In this document: positions 17,666 through 26,398 of the stretch, piece after piece
How positions within the stretch are numbered: position 1 is the first letter of the stretch
Layout of the letters: every line of letters starts with the position of its first letter
Origin: Nitrospira sp. BO4
Lineage (GTDB): Bacteria > Nitrospirota > Nitrospiria > Nitrospirales > Nitrospiraceae
Assembly (NCBI GenBank): GCA_030144965.1
Contig: JAMPUU010000024.1
Span: forward strand, 1 to 64,000
DNA: 64,000 nucleotides
Reading direction: 5' to 3'
Translations under genes and position numbers: made by a program
Notes under the pieces: model-generated
What the model was told of the DNA's origin: nothing
The model's database searches: none
The model's input: the letters and a program-made list of their open reading frames with translations, nothing else

Positions 17666-18799
17666 CTAACTGTTGTGCTCGATAAACTCCATGAAGGCGT
17701 TCTTGTTTTGAACCGGAGTGGTGGCCGGTCTGCCCAAGTCCTTCCTTGCTCCGCGGCGTACGCAGACCTCAAGCAGGCTCGGACCAATTGAGCGTTTCAG
17801 CTCTTCCAGACACGACTGAAGTTCCTGCTTCGTTTGAGCCCTAAAAACCTGTTCATAGGAAGCGGCACGAGCAATGCCCAGAATATCAACATCCCGTGCC
17901 ACCGTCGGCTGGCCACCGACCGAATCATGGGCGCCATTATTCAGAATAATATGCTTCAAATTTCTGGGCTTTAGCGTTCCATTGAGCGCCAGAGCCCCCA
18001 TGTGCATAAGAAGAGCGCCGTCTCCATCGAGACAATAGACGGAACGCTCAGGTCTTTGGAGCGCAATGCCGAGCGCAATTTGCGAAGCGTGTCCCATGCC
18101 GCCTACCGTCAAGAAATCGCGGTGATGGCCGTCACCTCTTTTGCTCCTGTATTCGTACACTTCTCGAGAAGGCATGCCGGTGGTAGAGATAACCACGTCT
18201 CGCTCTTCCAGGGCATCGATCACCTGCTGGATAGCTTCTTCCCGAGTGAGGGGGAATTCCGTTTTCTCTATCCGCGGGGCAACAAACGATCCAAAGGTTC
18301 CTTGCTTGATGATAAGGGCAAAGGGGGTGCTGGTCTTTCGGACATATGTCAGTGCGTCCTTCACAATCGTTCCCGCATGATCCAACTCCGGTCCCAACAC
18401 CGAAACGGGAATCTCCATGGCCTCGAGCATGGGAAGCATCACTCGCCCCTGCTTTTTGTGTTGAGGCTCATCGTGGAACCCCGGTTCACCACGCCATCCA
18501 ATGACGAACAGCAGAGGAATCGAATACACCTCTCCATCAACCAGTGACAAAAGTGGATTGATGACGTTGCCTAACCCGGAGTTCTGTAAATAGACGAGTG
18601 GAACGTTGCGTGTTGCCAAGTGGTACCCCAGTGCCAGTGCGACTGCTCCGCCTTCATTCGCGGCGATGATATGCCGATCGGTTCGACTCGTATGAGCGAT
18701 GCAGGCACAAAACTCTTTAAGCAGGGAATCCGGCACTCCCGTGAAGAACTCAACGCCATTCTCTTTCAGACATTCAATAAATTCCTGTGGGTTCAGCAT
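17666..18799 (-). CDS. Phosphonopyruvate decarboxylase
   Basis: A 377-residue ThDP enzyme. The N-terminal pyrimidine-binding part carries GVPDSLLKEFC and the cofactor-activating glutamate in ANEGGAVALA. The C-terminal part has the ThDP/Mg motif GDGALL followed by LNN about 27 residues on. This compact two-domain size, with GVPDS..K near the start, is typical of phosphonopyruvate decarboxylases, which pull the PEP mutase equilibrium forward by making phosphonoacetaldehyde. ATG 18799 has GGAGAAGAG just upstream; the in-frame GTG at 18862 is less likely. It lies 120 bp downstream of the PEP mutase gene on the same strand. Sulfopyruvate decarboxylase is a related alternative, disfavoured by the neighbour. 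Confidence 0.9.
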   Translation of the reverse strand: MLNPQEFIECLKENGVEFFTGVPDSLLKEFCACIAHTSRTDRHIIAANEGGAVALALGYHLATRNVPLVYLQNSGLGNVINPLLSLVDGEVYSIPLLFVIGWRGEPGFHDEPQHKKQGRVMLPMLEAMEIPVSVLGPELDHAGTIVKDALTYVRKTSTPFALIIKQGTFGSFVAPRIEKTEFPLTREEAIQQVIDALEERDVVISTTGMPSREVYEYRSKRGDGHHRDFLTVGGMGHASQIALGIALQRPERSVYCLDGDGALLMHMGALALNGTLKPRNLKHIILNNGAHDSVGGQPTVARDVDILGIARAASYEQVFRAQTKQELQSCLEELKRSIGPSLLEVCVRRGARKDLGRPATTPVQNKNAFMEFIEHNS

Positions 18800-18919
18800 G
18801 GACTCTTCTCCATAGAGCACGATTGAGTAGGAATATGTTGCGAGTGGGGCGACCCGAATCACCCGGTAGCGCCACCATCATGACGAGATGAGTGCACGCG
18901 CGTAAACCGCGCACAGAAG

Positions 18920-20554
18920 TCAAAAATTACCTGCCTGAACCACGTCATCGAGGCTGTTGATGTCGAGCCAGTGTCCGACCGTATACAGCACGCGAATCGG
19001 ATGCTGACGTTTCAGCAGTTCTTGCAACAGATTGGGGATGCCGGCTTTGCGATTGGCAGGGTCGGCCAGCATTGCGGTCAGAATTGTCTGTAACTGGACG
19101 GCTCCGGCAGCAGACGTTTTCAGAAAACCCATCCAGACTCCATGCGTGTGTTCTCTCGAAACCGTATCTCCTAATTGCTTGAGGTAGATCTTGGCGTTAA
19201 ACGCCTTCTTTGAATTCGGCAGAGAGCATTCGGCAAAGCCGCCCAGGCGAGCATAACTGCTTTGGTTCTGCCAATCGCTGTCCACGAAGATCACAAAGTC
19301 TTCTTTTTCCTGGCAGAGAGCCTGAGGGATGTACTTATTGAACAGCACGTCACCGTACGAAATGATCAGATCCTTAGCCAGGCCTTTCCGCGCGCGGAGA
19401 GCTTTGTCGAGCGAATCCAACTCACCGGTTTCAGCAAAGTCATCGTTATCGAGATAGGTCAGATTCCGCAGGGTCACCGCCTCCTTCTTATACCCACGGA
19501 CGACCGTGATGTCCTTGATCCCCACGGCGTTGTAGGCGTCCACGATGTGAGACAGAATCGGCGCGCCCTGAATTTTCACCATCGTCTTGGGCTGATGTTC
19601 CGTCAACTCCCGGAGTTCCTCCCCGCGGGAAGCGGCCAGCACAACGGCGGACGTGTTTTCGGCGCCGCGGGGAAGGTACCGGTCTTCAGCATCCTGTAAT
19701 TCCGCAGCATTTTGCAGGCGAAAGATTTCTGAAACCGGCACGACCTTGTCTTCAATGGAGAGGAGATGTTCTTGTTCCTTTAAAATCCGCGCCGTTTTCT
19801 GCATAGCGGCCACCGCGGCCCGCAGCATGTGATTGGCCCAAATCACCATAGAAAATCCATGCTGCCGAAACACATCGGTGGGCGTAGCGTAATATTTAGT
19901 GGGCACGATCACGACCGGGCATCGGCTTCCCCATTCCTGTTTGAACGACAAGATCTCATCCGGTACCGACAGCGCACTATGAATGAGGATGCCGTCGGCA
20001 CCCGCCTGCCGATAAGCCTCCGCTCGACGCAGAGCTTCCGCCAGCCCCCAGCCGCAGATAAAGGCCTCCACCCTGGCAATGATGGAAAAGTCCGGATCGG
20101 TCTGGGCATCTTTGCCCGCCTTGATCTTGCCGCAAAACTCTTGCATGTCCGCCATCGGTTGGGCGTCCCCTTTGATAAAGCTATTCGTCTTGGGAAAAAG
20201 CTTGTCCTCGATGCAGACCGCGGCGATACGGCGCTGCTCCAGTTTTCGGACGAGACGCTGCATGTTATTGAAGTTGCCGTATCCGGTATCGCCGTCGAGA
20301 AGAATCGGAATCGTCGTCGCATCGGACATGAATTCCAGATTGTCCAGGACTTGGGTCCAACTGGCTTCGTTGTTGTCGCGGACACCGAATTGCGCCGAGA
20401 TGGAAAGACCGCTGGCCCAAATGCCTCGAAAGCCGGTTTCTTGAACTATTTTTGCGCTCAGACCATTGTGGGCTTCACAGATGAATTCCAACTGCTCGGA
20501 CATCAGGAGCTTCTTAAATTGGCGCGCCGGTGTGATGCCTGGTGTTGAACTCAT
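18920..20554 (-). CDS. Phosphoenolpyruvate mutase fused to a nucleotidyltransferase
   Basis: A 544-residue two-domain protein. Residues about 10-290 form the PEP mutase/ICL barrel with the diagnostic [10 protein letters not shown] at 116-125 and Mg-binding DGDTGYGN at 87-94; this enzyme makes the C-P bond of nearly all natural phosphonates. Residues about 302-544 form a nucleotidyltransferase fold ([12 protein letters not shown], then [17 protein letters not shown], with later ISYGDVLFN and FVDSDW acidic motifs). Such fusions are known, and the transferase is thought to activate a phosphonate, typically 2-aminoethylphosphonate, as a CMP conjugate for transfer to a glycan or lipid. No aminotransferase for aminoethylphosphonate is seen next to it. 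AGGAAGG precedes the ATG. Confidence 0.92.
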   Translation of the reverse strand: MSSTPGITPARQFKKLLMSEQLEFICEAHNGLSAKIVQETGFRGIWASGLSISAQFGVRDNNEASWTQVLDNLEFMSDATTIPILLDGDTGYGNFNNMQRLVRKLEQRRIAAVCIEDKLFPKTNSFIKGDAQPMADMQEFCGKIKAGKDAQTDPDFSIIARVEAFICGWGLAEALRRAEAYRQAGADGILIHSALSVPDEILSFKQEWGSRCPVVIVPTKYYATPTDVFRQHGFSMVIWANHMLRAAVAAMQKTARILKEQEHLLSIEDKVVPVSEIFRLQNAAELQDAEDRYLPRGAENTSAVVLAASRGEELRELTEHQPKTMVKIQGAPILSHIVDAYNAVGIKDITVVRGYKKEAVTLRNLTYLDNDDFAETGELDSLDKALRARKGLAKDLIISYGDVLFNKYIPQALCQEKEDFVIFVDSDWQNQSSYARLGGFAECSLPNSKKAFNAKIYLKQLGDTVSREHTHGVWMGFLKTSAAGAVQLQTILTAMLADPANRKAGIPNLLQELLKRQHPIRVLYTVGHWLDINSLDDVVQAGNF

Positions 20555-20617
20555 AGGTTCCCTTCCTTGTTCCTGCTGAAACTGTTCGATACGGCTGCCG
20601 CGATGCGCATTGGCTCG

Positions 20618-20643
20618 CCGGAGAGAATACCCTATTTCTCCGG
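20618..20643. repeat. Inverted repeat upstream of the PEP mutase gene
   Basis: CCGGAGA (20618-20624) and TCTCCGG (20637-20643) around 12 nt, in the 272-bp gene-free stretch 20555-20826, about 64 nt upstream of the pepM start on the minus strand. It could be an operator or a leader hairpin. The rest of the gap has no recognisable gene. Confidence 0.35.
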
Positions 20644-20826
20644 GAGAAATCTTCCTCCCTTCAGTCCTGAGACCAGTGATGAATTAGAGCGGTGAAGTGT
20701 GCAGACGAGAAGATGGGGCTTATGGAAGATCGGCCGGCGGGACTAGCACTGCTGGCCTAAAGAATCGGACAAAGGTGTGCAATACAGCGGCGGGCGAGCA
20801 GAAAACGACGAGTCGAGTGGAAGGGC

Positions 20827-21477
20827 CTAAGGACGGGGCGGTGTATCCTGGTTTTCGAGCTTCTTGCGGAGTTCGATCAATTCCCGTTCAAGGGCGATCA
20901 GCCGGTCAATAATCGGGTCGGACAGATCGACTTGATCCATGGTCGCATCTGGTAAACGCGTCCCCTGGGTCTTAATGACGCGGGCAGGCACTCCGATCAC
21001 GGTCGAATTGGCCGCGATGTTCTTCAGAACGACTGAATTCGCGCCGATCTTCACATTGTCGCCGATCGTAATGCCGCCAAGGATCTTCGCACCAGCCCCG
21101 ACCATGATGTGATTCCCGAGAGTGGGATGGCGTTTCCCTCGCTCTTTGCCCGTGCCACCCAATGTCACTCCTTGAAAGAGCGTCACGTAATCACCGATTT
21201 GAGCAGTTTCCCCGATCACGACTCCCATGCCGTGATCGATGAAAAACCCGGTCCCGATCTTGGCGGAAGGATGGATCTCAACACCGGTCATCCAGCGCGC
21301 TAACTGCGAAATAACACGCGGCAGAATCGGAACATCATGTGACTTCAGCCAGTGAGAGAAGCGGTAGGCCAAGAGCGCATGAAACCCGGCATAGGTCAGG
21401 ACCACCTCCAGTGTGCTGGTCGCCGCGGGGTCCCGATCAAAAATCGCCTGGAGGTCTTGTTTGATCTTCGTCAACAC
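20827..21477 (-). CDS. cysE: Serine O-acetyltransferase
   Basis: A 216-residue hexapeptide-repeat acetyltransferase. The N-terminal helical part is followed by the left-handed beta-helix (GVEIHPSAKIGTGFFIDHGM, GVTLGGTGKERGKRHPTLG, VMVGAGAKILG-type repeats) with the catalytic histidines in DHGMGVVIGE and KRHPTLGNHI. It acetylates L-serine with acetyl-CoA, committing it to cysteine synthesis. It lies 19 bp downstream of ispF on the same strand. Length fits the shorter, non-enterobacterial CysE type. Confidence 0.94.
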   Translation of the reverse strand: MLTKIKQDLQAIFDRDPAATSTLEVVLTYAGFHALLAYRFSHWLKSHDVPILPRVISQLARWMTGVEIHPSAKIGTGFFIDHGMGVVIGETAQIGDYVTLFQGVTLGGTGKERGKRHPTLGNHIMVGAGAKILGGITIGDNVKIGANSVVLKNIAANSTVIGVPARVIKTQGTRLPDATMDQVDLSDPIIDRLIALERELIELRKKLENQDTPPRP

Positions 21478-21496
21478 GACTGAGTATCGTACGACG

Positions 21497-21982
21497 TCAG
21501 ACCGGCTCGATCAAACATACAGCGTGAGCGATCATTCCCTCTTCGTGCCCGACCGCATCTAATCCTTCCCCGCTTTTGACCTTTACATTGATCAGGGCAG
21601 GATCGATATCCGCAGTCTCCGCCATTTTCTTCTGCATCGCTGCCAGATGTGGGCCGAGGCGGGGAGCCTGGGCCACAATCACGGTGTCGATGTTTCCGAT
21701 CCGATACCCATTGGCTTTCAGCTTCGCCATGACATCTTCCAGCAGTTTCAAGCTCGAGATCCCCTTGTACTTGGAGTCTGAACTCGGGTAGTGCCGCCCG
21801 AGATCTCCTTCTCCCATCGCGCCCAACAGCGCATCGCAAACCGCATGCACCAGTACATCGGAATCGGAATGGCCGAGCAATCCTTTCGTGTGTGGAATTT
21901 CAATTCCCCCAAGAATCAATTTGCGGCCCGGTCCGAGCGGGTGGACGTCGTAGCCATAGCCGATGCGAGAGCCCTTTTTCAT
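21497..21982 (-). CDS. ispF: 2-C-methyl-D-erythritol 2,4-cyclodiphosphate synthase
   Basis: A 161-residue enzyme of standard length. Zinc ligands and active-site motifs are present: RIGYGYDVHPLGPG, GHSDSDVLVHAVCDALLGA, DSKYKGISS, and the C-terminal GEGLDAVGHEEGMIAHAV. It cyclises CDP-methylerythritol phosphate in the MEP isoprenoid pathway. The frame extends to 22111, but ATG 21982 overlaps the ispD stop as ATGA, has AAGGAAC upstream and fits family starts. Undecaprenyl carriers for the surface glycan locus to the right depend on this pathway. Confidence 0.95.
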   Translation of the reverse strand: MKKGSRIGYGYDVHPLGPGRKLILGGIEIPHTKGLLGHSDSDVLVHAVCDALLGAMGEGDLGRHYPSSDSKYKGISSLKLLEDVMAKLKANGYRIGNIDTVIVAQAPRLGPHLAAMQKKMAETADIDPALINVKVKSGEGLDAVGHEEGMIAHAVCLIEPV

Positions 21983-22698
21983 ACCGTTCCTTTCATGCCA
22001 TCCGATCGACGTGACGACAAGATTGCTTCGCCGATCACCATATCTTCCGGCCTCGTCACTTTGATATTTTCTCCGCTCCCTTCCACCACAGAAACAGGAT
22101 ATCCGCACCACTCCATCAAATAGGCGTCATCCGTCGCGCGAACTCCCTCCCCATGAGCCTTCCGATGGGCTGCCAACAACCAATCTCGCCGGAAGGCTTG
22201 CGGGGTCTGAGCCAGCCATAGCGTCTCCCGATCGAGAGTCCGTTCGATCACATGGTCCGCCCCCACCTGCTTGACCGTATCTTTCATCGGCAGAGCAATG
22301 ATCGCTGCTCCCTTAGCCCGCGCCTTCTTCACCACTTCTTCCACCATCCGCTCAGTGAGAAACGGGCGTACCGCATCATGAACCAGCACCACCTCGACAT
22401 CGTCGTGCACTTCCTCAAGCGCATGCCGAACTGAATCCTGCCGCTCCTTTCCTCCAGGCACCACTTTTGTCACTTTGGTGAAGTGATGCTGTGCCACAAT
22501 CTGCGTGAGGCAATAGTCCATCTCAGTTGCGGGAACAGCTAGGATGATTTCATCAATGGCTGAAGAGACTTGAAGTACACGGAGAGAATGGAGGATAAGA
22601 GGCTCCCCGCCGAGCGATAGGAATTGTTTCGGCACAGGGCCGCCCATGCGAAGCCCCCGTCCGGCGGCAGGAACGAGAGCCACGGTGCGATTACTCAC
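21979..22698 (-). CDS. ispD: 2-C-methyl-D-erythritol 4-phosphate cytidylyltransferase
   Basis: A 239-residue MEP cytidylyltransferase: AALVPAAGRG-type N-terminus (ALVPAAGRGLRMGG), PKQFLSLGGEPL, VHDAVRPFLTE, TVKQV, and QTPQAFRRDWL. It makes CDP-methylerythritol. It starts with GTG at 22698 (GTG AGT AAT), overlapping the end of a 34-codon ORF by 8 bp, and overlaps ispF by 4 bp, so translation is probably coupled through the whole chain. Confidence 0.95.
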   Translation of the reverse strand: MSNRTVALVPAAGRGLRMGGPVPKQFLSLGGEPLILHSLRVLQVSSAIDEIILAVPATEMDYCLTQIVAQHHFTKVTKVVPGGKERQDSVRHALEEVHDDVEVVLVHDAVRPFLTERMVEEVVKKARAKGAAIIALPMKDTVKQVGADHVIERTLDRETLWLAQTPQAFRRDWLLAAHRKAHGEGVRATDDAYLMEWCGYPVSVVEGSGENIKVTRPEDMVIGEAILSSRRSDGMKGTV

Positions 22699-22795
22699 GG
22701 ATGAAGTCTGGGCTGGACTTGCTCATCACGATGGGACGAAACGGCGCAACCTCGACGCCGGCCTCTTTGATCTTGCTGACTTCAGGGCGCCTCAT
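22691..22795 (-). CDS. 34-residue ORF coupled between degP and ispD
   Basis: ATG at 22795 overlaps the preceding protease stop as ATGA, and the frame ends in TAA at 22691, overlapping the ispD GTG by 8 bp. The predicted peptide begins MRRPEVSKIKEAGVEVAPFR and ends with SPDFIRE. It is hydrophilic, basic at the N-terminus, and not a signal or transmembrane peptide. Third-position GC is about 75 percent, as in real neighbours. I recognise no family. It may be a genuine small protein, or a leader whose translation couples degP to ispD. Confidence 0.45.
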   Translation of the reverse strand: MRRPEVSKIKEAGVEVAPFRPIVMSKSSPDFIRE

Positions 22796-24342
22796 GGACG
22801 AAGTGTAAGATAGATCGTTCTGCCCTGCCGTTTCAGTAACAGCAAGACGGCCTGATCCTTCGGCAGTTTGCCGGCGATCCGCTCAAAGACCTTCACCGAT
22901 GTTACGGCTTGACGATTCACTTCGAGAACGATATCGCCCTCTCGGACCCCTAATTCTTCAGCCGTACTTCCGGGCTTGACCCGAACAATCACGACGCCTC
23001 GGTCACTCGACTTCAACCCATACCGGCCCGCCAATTCTTCAGTCAGGTCGCGAACGTCCAGACTGGAGAGCACCCCGGTCGGCGTGGCCGATTCTCCCCC
23101 GTCGTCATCGCCATTCTGCGACATCGACTTGGGCTGCTCGACGATAGTGAGATCGACGGTTTTCGGCTTCTTGTCACGGATGAACTTGATGGCCACCTTT
23201 TTCCCAACCGGAGTCTGCGCCACGGCATTACGCAGGTGTGTCGGCGAATCCATCGGTTTGCCGTCATATTCAATGATGACATCGGCTCGCTCGAATCCAG
23301 CCTTTTTAGCCGGGCTGTCGTCCATGACATCACTGACCAGCACACCTTTTGTGTCCCCAACGCCGAACTGGGAGGCCAATTCCGGCGTCAACTCTTGAAT
23401 GGACACTCCAAGCCAGCCACGGACGACTTTTCCGCTCTGCACGAGCTGCCCCATGATGCCTTGCGCCATATTGCTCGGTACAGCAAACCCGATCCCCATG
23501 TTGCCGCCGCTCTGGCTGAAGATCGCCGTATTGATCCCCACCAGCTCGCCTCTCACATTGACCAATGGCCCGCCGGAGTTGCCTGGATTGATGGCCGCAT
23601 CTGTCTGGATAAAATCTTCGTACTCGGCAATTCCTGCAGCTCGACCCAACGCACTGACAATTCCTAAGGTCACAGTCTGTGTCAGGCCAAACGGATTTCC
23701 CACGGCGAGAACGAACTCCCCGACCTCCAGTTTATCTGAATCCGCCCAAGGCACCGTAGGGAGCCCCGTCGCATCGATCTTTACGACGGCCACATCTGTC
23801 TTCGGGTCGGTGCCGATCAGCTTCGCCTTGAACTCACGCTTATCCGACAGGGTGACTCGAATGTCGTCTGCTTTGCCGACGACATGATTGTTGGTGATGA
23901 TCAGCCCGTTCGATTCTACGATGACGCCGGATCCAAGCCCCCGCTCTTTTCGTTCTTTCGGGTGTTCGAATCGCCGAAAAAACTCATCGCCGAAAAACTT
24001 TCGAAACAAGGGGTCGTCGAACGGCGTTGTGCCTTGCCCCTCAGAACGTCCGCTTTTGGTGGCATAGATATTCACCACTGCGGGCTTCACAGACTTGGCA
24101 ATGTCGACAAATGTTTGACCACTCCCACTTAGTGCAGGCTGAGGAGCGGTCGAAACCGGTCTGGCGACCGGCGGAGGCGCTGCCGGAGACGGTGTATCCG
24201 GTATGGCGTGGCCTGTCGGTAGCCAACCGAGGTCCGACGCCACGACGAAACCGATGATCATCCCGGCAGTCAACAAGGTGGCTGCAACGATCCAACTTCT
24301 GGTCTTCTGAGGTGGCTTCTGTCCGAGGTCCAACTGGTTCAT
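22792..24342 (-). CDS. degP: DegP/HtrA-family periplasmic serine protease
   Basis: A 516-residue Do-type protease: an N-terminal membrane segment (about 18-38), a Pro-rich linker, a trypsin-like domain (about 85-290) and two PDZ domains (about 300-390 and 415-510). The catalytic triad is visible as H in ITNNHVVG, D in KTDVAVVKID and S in INPGNSGGPL. It degrades or refolds misfolded envelope proteins. The N-terminal segment could be an uncleaved anchor. It is separated from the aldolase gene by 37 bp and is probably in one transcript with it and ispD/ispF. Confidence 0.93.
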   Translation of the reverse strand: MNQLDLGQKPPQKTRSWIVAATLLTAGMIIGFVVASDLGWLPTGHAIPDTPSPAAPPPVARPVSTAPQPALSGSGQTFVDIAKSVKPAVVNIYATKSGRSEGQGTTPFDDPLFRKFFGDEFFRRFEHPKERKERGLGSGVIVESNGLIITNNHVVGKADDIRVTLSDKREFKAKLIGTDPKTDVAVVKIDATGLPTVPWADSDKLEVGEFVLAVGNPFGLTQTVTLGIVSALGRAAGIAEYEDFIQTDAAINPGNSGGPLVNVRGELVGINTAIFSQSGGNMGIGFAVPSNMAQGIMGQLVQSGKVVRGWLGVSIQELTPELASQFGVGDTKGVLVSDVMDDSPAKKAGFERADVIIEYDGKPMDSPTHLRNAVAQTPVGKKVAIKFIRDKKPKTVDLTIVEQPKSMSQNGDDDGGESATPTGVLSSLDVRDLTEELAGRYGLKSSDRGVVIVRVKPGSTAEELGVREGDIVLEVNRQAVTSVKVFERIAGKLPKDQAVLLLLKRQGRTIYLTLRP

Positions 24343-24379
24343 GATGGTTGATCTGCTCTTCTTTGGGCTGGATCAGTGC

Positions 24380-25303
24380 TTATTGAATCTGGCCGGCATA
24401 GATTCCCATGATGGTCTGGAGAAACTTGATCGCTTCCGCCTTCGGGCGTTGGAATGAATTCCGGCCGATGATGCTCCCGAATCCGCCTCCATCGCGAATC
24501 GCCCGCGCTTCATCAAAGACGTTTTTATCCTCGCTTTTCGCCCCGCCGGAAAAGATTACAATCCGCCGGCCATCGAAGGAACTCTGCACCACATGTTTGA
24601 CTCGTTCCGCCAGCGTCTTGATCGGAATCTGTTCGGCCTCGTACACCTTTTTAGCCGCAGACTGTTCGAGGTGCGCGGTCGGAAGCTTGACCTTGATCAC
24701 GTGCGCTCCGAGTTGCGCCGCAATTTGCGCCGCGTAGGCCACCACATCCATGGCTGTTTCACCCTCTTTGCTCAACGCGGACCCGCGCGGATACGACCAG
24801 ACCACAACGGCCAGGCCGCTCTCCTTGGCTTCCTCGGCAATGGCCCGCAATTGCTCATACATGGCGTTGCAGTGAGCCGACCCGGGATAGATCGTAAACC
24901 CCACAGCAGAACACCCCAAACGAAGCGCATCCTTTACACTGCCGGTGACCGACGGCAACGGATCCTTCTCGTCATGCAGCACATCGTGATTGTTCAACTT
25001 GAGGATGAGGGGAATCTGCCCCGCGAATTGATTGGCTGCGGCCTCGAGAAAACCTAACGGTGCGGCATAGGCATTACACCCCGCATCGATCGCCAGCTGA
25101 AAATGATAGTGCGGATCATAGCCGGGCGGGTTCGGCGCGAAGCTCCGCGCCGGACCGTGCTCGAATCCTTGATCAACCGGCAGGATCACCAATTTGCCGC
25201 TTCCGGCTAATTTGCCGGATCGAAGCAAGCGGGCGATATTGGTTTTTGTGCCGACGTTATCGCTGCCATACCAACTCAGAATTTCTTGAACTCGATCTCC
25301 CAT
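24380..25303 (-). CDS. Class I fructose-bisphosphate aldolase, archaeal (DhnA) type
   Basis: A 307-residue Schiff-base aldolase of the DhnA/FbaB family. Markers are LVILPVDQGFEHGP near the start, DAGCNAYAAPLGFLE, the Schiff-base lysine in HVIKVKLPT, and the phosphate-binding VIFSGGAKSEDKNVF and GGFGSIIGRNSFQRP. It interconverts fructose-1,6-bisphosphate with the triose phosphates. Sitting 42 bp downstream of fructose-bisphosphatase on the same strand, it most likely works in the gluconeogenic direction, as expected in an autotroph. Confidence 0.93.
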   Translation of the reverse strand: MGDRVQEILSWYGSDNVGTKTNIARLLRSGKLAGSGKLVILPVDQGFEHGPARSFAPNPPGYDPHYHFQLAIDAGCNAYAAPLGFLEAAANQFAGQIPLILKLNNHDVLHDEKDPLPSVTGSVKDALRLGCSAVGFTIYPGSAHCNAMYEQLRAIAEEAKESGLAVVVWSYPRGSALSKEGETAMDVVAYAAQIAAQLGAHVIKVKLPTAHLEQSAAKKVYEAEQIPIKTLAERVKHVVQSSFDGRRIVIFSGGAKSEDKNVFDEARAIRDGGGFGSIIGRNSFQRPKAEAIKFLQTIMGIYAGQIQ

Positions 25304-25345
25304 GATTTCCTCCCGCCAACATCACAGTAACACATACATGAGTAA

Positions 25346-26350
25346 TTAGGCTCTCCCTTGAATATACGCTTCCGCCTGCTCGACATCGTAACGGCTGCCG
25401 ATGATCAGCGGCACGCGTTGGTGGAGCTTCTTGGGTTCCACTTCCAGTATTCTCGATGTTCCCGTCGAGGCTTTTCCACCGGCCTGTTCGACGACAAACG
25501 CCAACGGATTCGCCTCGTAGAGAAGCCGGAGTTTCCCTTCCGGTTTATCGACTTCGCCCGGATAGAGATAGATTCCTCCTCCGAGCAACAAGCGGTGCAC
25601 ATCGGCCACCAAACAGCCCGAATACCGGGCGCTGTACGGACGACTGGTCGCCTTATCGCTGACCTTGAGAGAATCCAGATACTTTTTTGTTCCTTCCGAC
25701 CACTTGTTATAGTTCCCCTCGTTGGCCGCGTAGACCTTGCCTTTGTCTGGAATGCTGATCCGCGCATGTGACAGCAGATATTCTCCAATCCCCGGTTCAA
25801 GCGTAAATCCGTACACGCCTTGTCCGACCGTATACACCAACATGGTACTCGACCCGTACAGCAGATACCCGGCCGCGACTTGTTCGGTCCCTCGGCGCAG
25901 CAATTCCTCTTCAGCGGGCAAATGATCGGACCGCCCGTACTTGAGCACGGAAAAAATGGCGCCGAGCGGCATATTGTTGTCCGTATTGGAGGAGCCATCG
26001 AGCGGATCGAAGAGCAGCATGTACTTGCCCTGCGGCCAATTGCCCGGCAGCGAAATCGGCTTTTCCATTTCTTCCGAGGCTAGGGCACAAACATATCCGC
26101 TATGTTGGAAGACTTTGACGAAGTCGTCATTCGCGATGGCGTCCAGTTTCTTGACCGCTTCTCCCTGCACGTTCGTGTCGCCGGTCGTGCCAAGAATGTT
26201 GATCAGGCCGGCTCGCCTGAGATCTTGCGCAATGAGCTTGCCGACGAGACCGATCCGGGTCAACAGGCTGGAGAATTCTTCCGTCGCGCCTTGGTGCGAC
26301 TCCTGATTTTGAATGATAAACCGGCTTAAAGTAAGGGGAAATTCTCTCAT
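25346..26350 (-). CDS. fbp: Fructose-1,6-bisphosphatase, class I
   Basis: A 334-residue class I FBPase. Diagnostic metal-binding motif DPLDGSSNTDNN follows a Glu-rich ALASEEME block. Later YSARYSGCLVADVHRLL and the ADVHRLLL-type substrate loop are intact. It dephosphorylates fructose-1,6-bisphosphate to fructose-6-phosphate. The ATG at 26350 (MREFPLTLSRFI) fits family starts; a longer frame to 26392 is not used. It feeds hexose phosphate to the sugar-nucleotide genes to the right. Confidence 0.95.
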   Translation of the reverse strand: MREFPLTLSRFIIQNQESHQGATEEFSSLLTRIGLVGKLIAQDLRRAGLINILGTTGDTNVQGEAVKKLDAIANDDFVKVFQHSGYVCALASEEMEKPISLPGNWPQGKYMLLFDPLDGSSNTDNNMPLGAIFSVLKYGRSDHLPAEEELLRRGTEQVAAGYLLYGSSTMLVYTVGQGVYGFTLEPGIGEYLLSHARISIPDKGKVYAANEGNYNKWSEGTKKYLDSLKVSDKATSRPYSARYSGCLVADVHRLLLGGGIYLYPGEVDKPEGKLRLLYEANPLAFVVEQAGGKASTGTSRILEVEPKKLHQRVPLIIGSRYDVEQAEAYIQGRA

Positions 26351-26398
26351 GATGCCGCTCAGTATAGCGAGTTTGACCCGCGCGAACAACAACCGATA

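Noticed and set aside
20697..20912. A 71-codon plus-strand frame between pepM and cysE
   Set aside because: It runs into the cysE coding region on the opposite strand and has no recognisable content.
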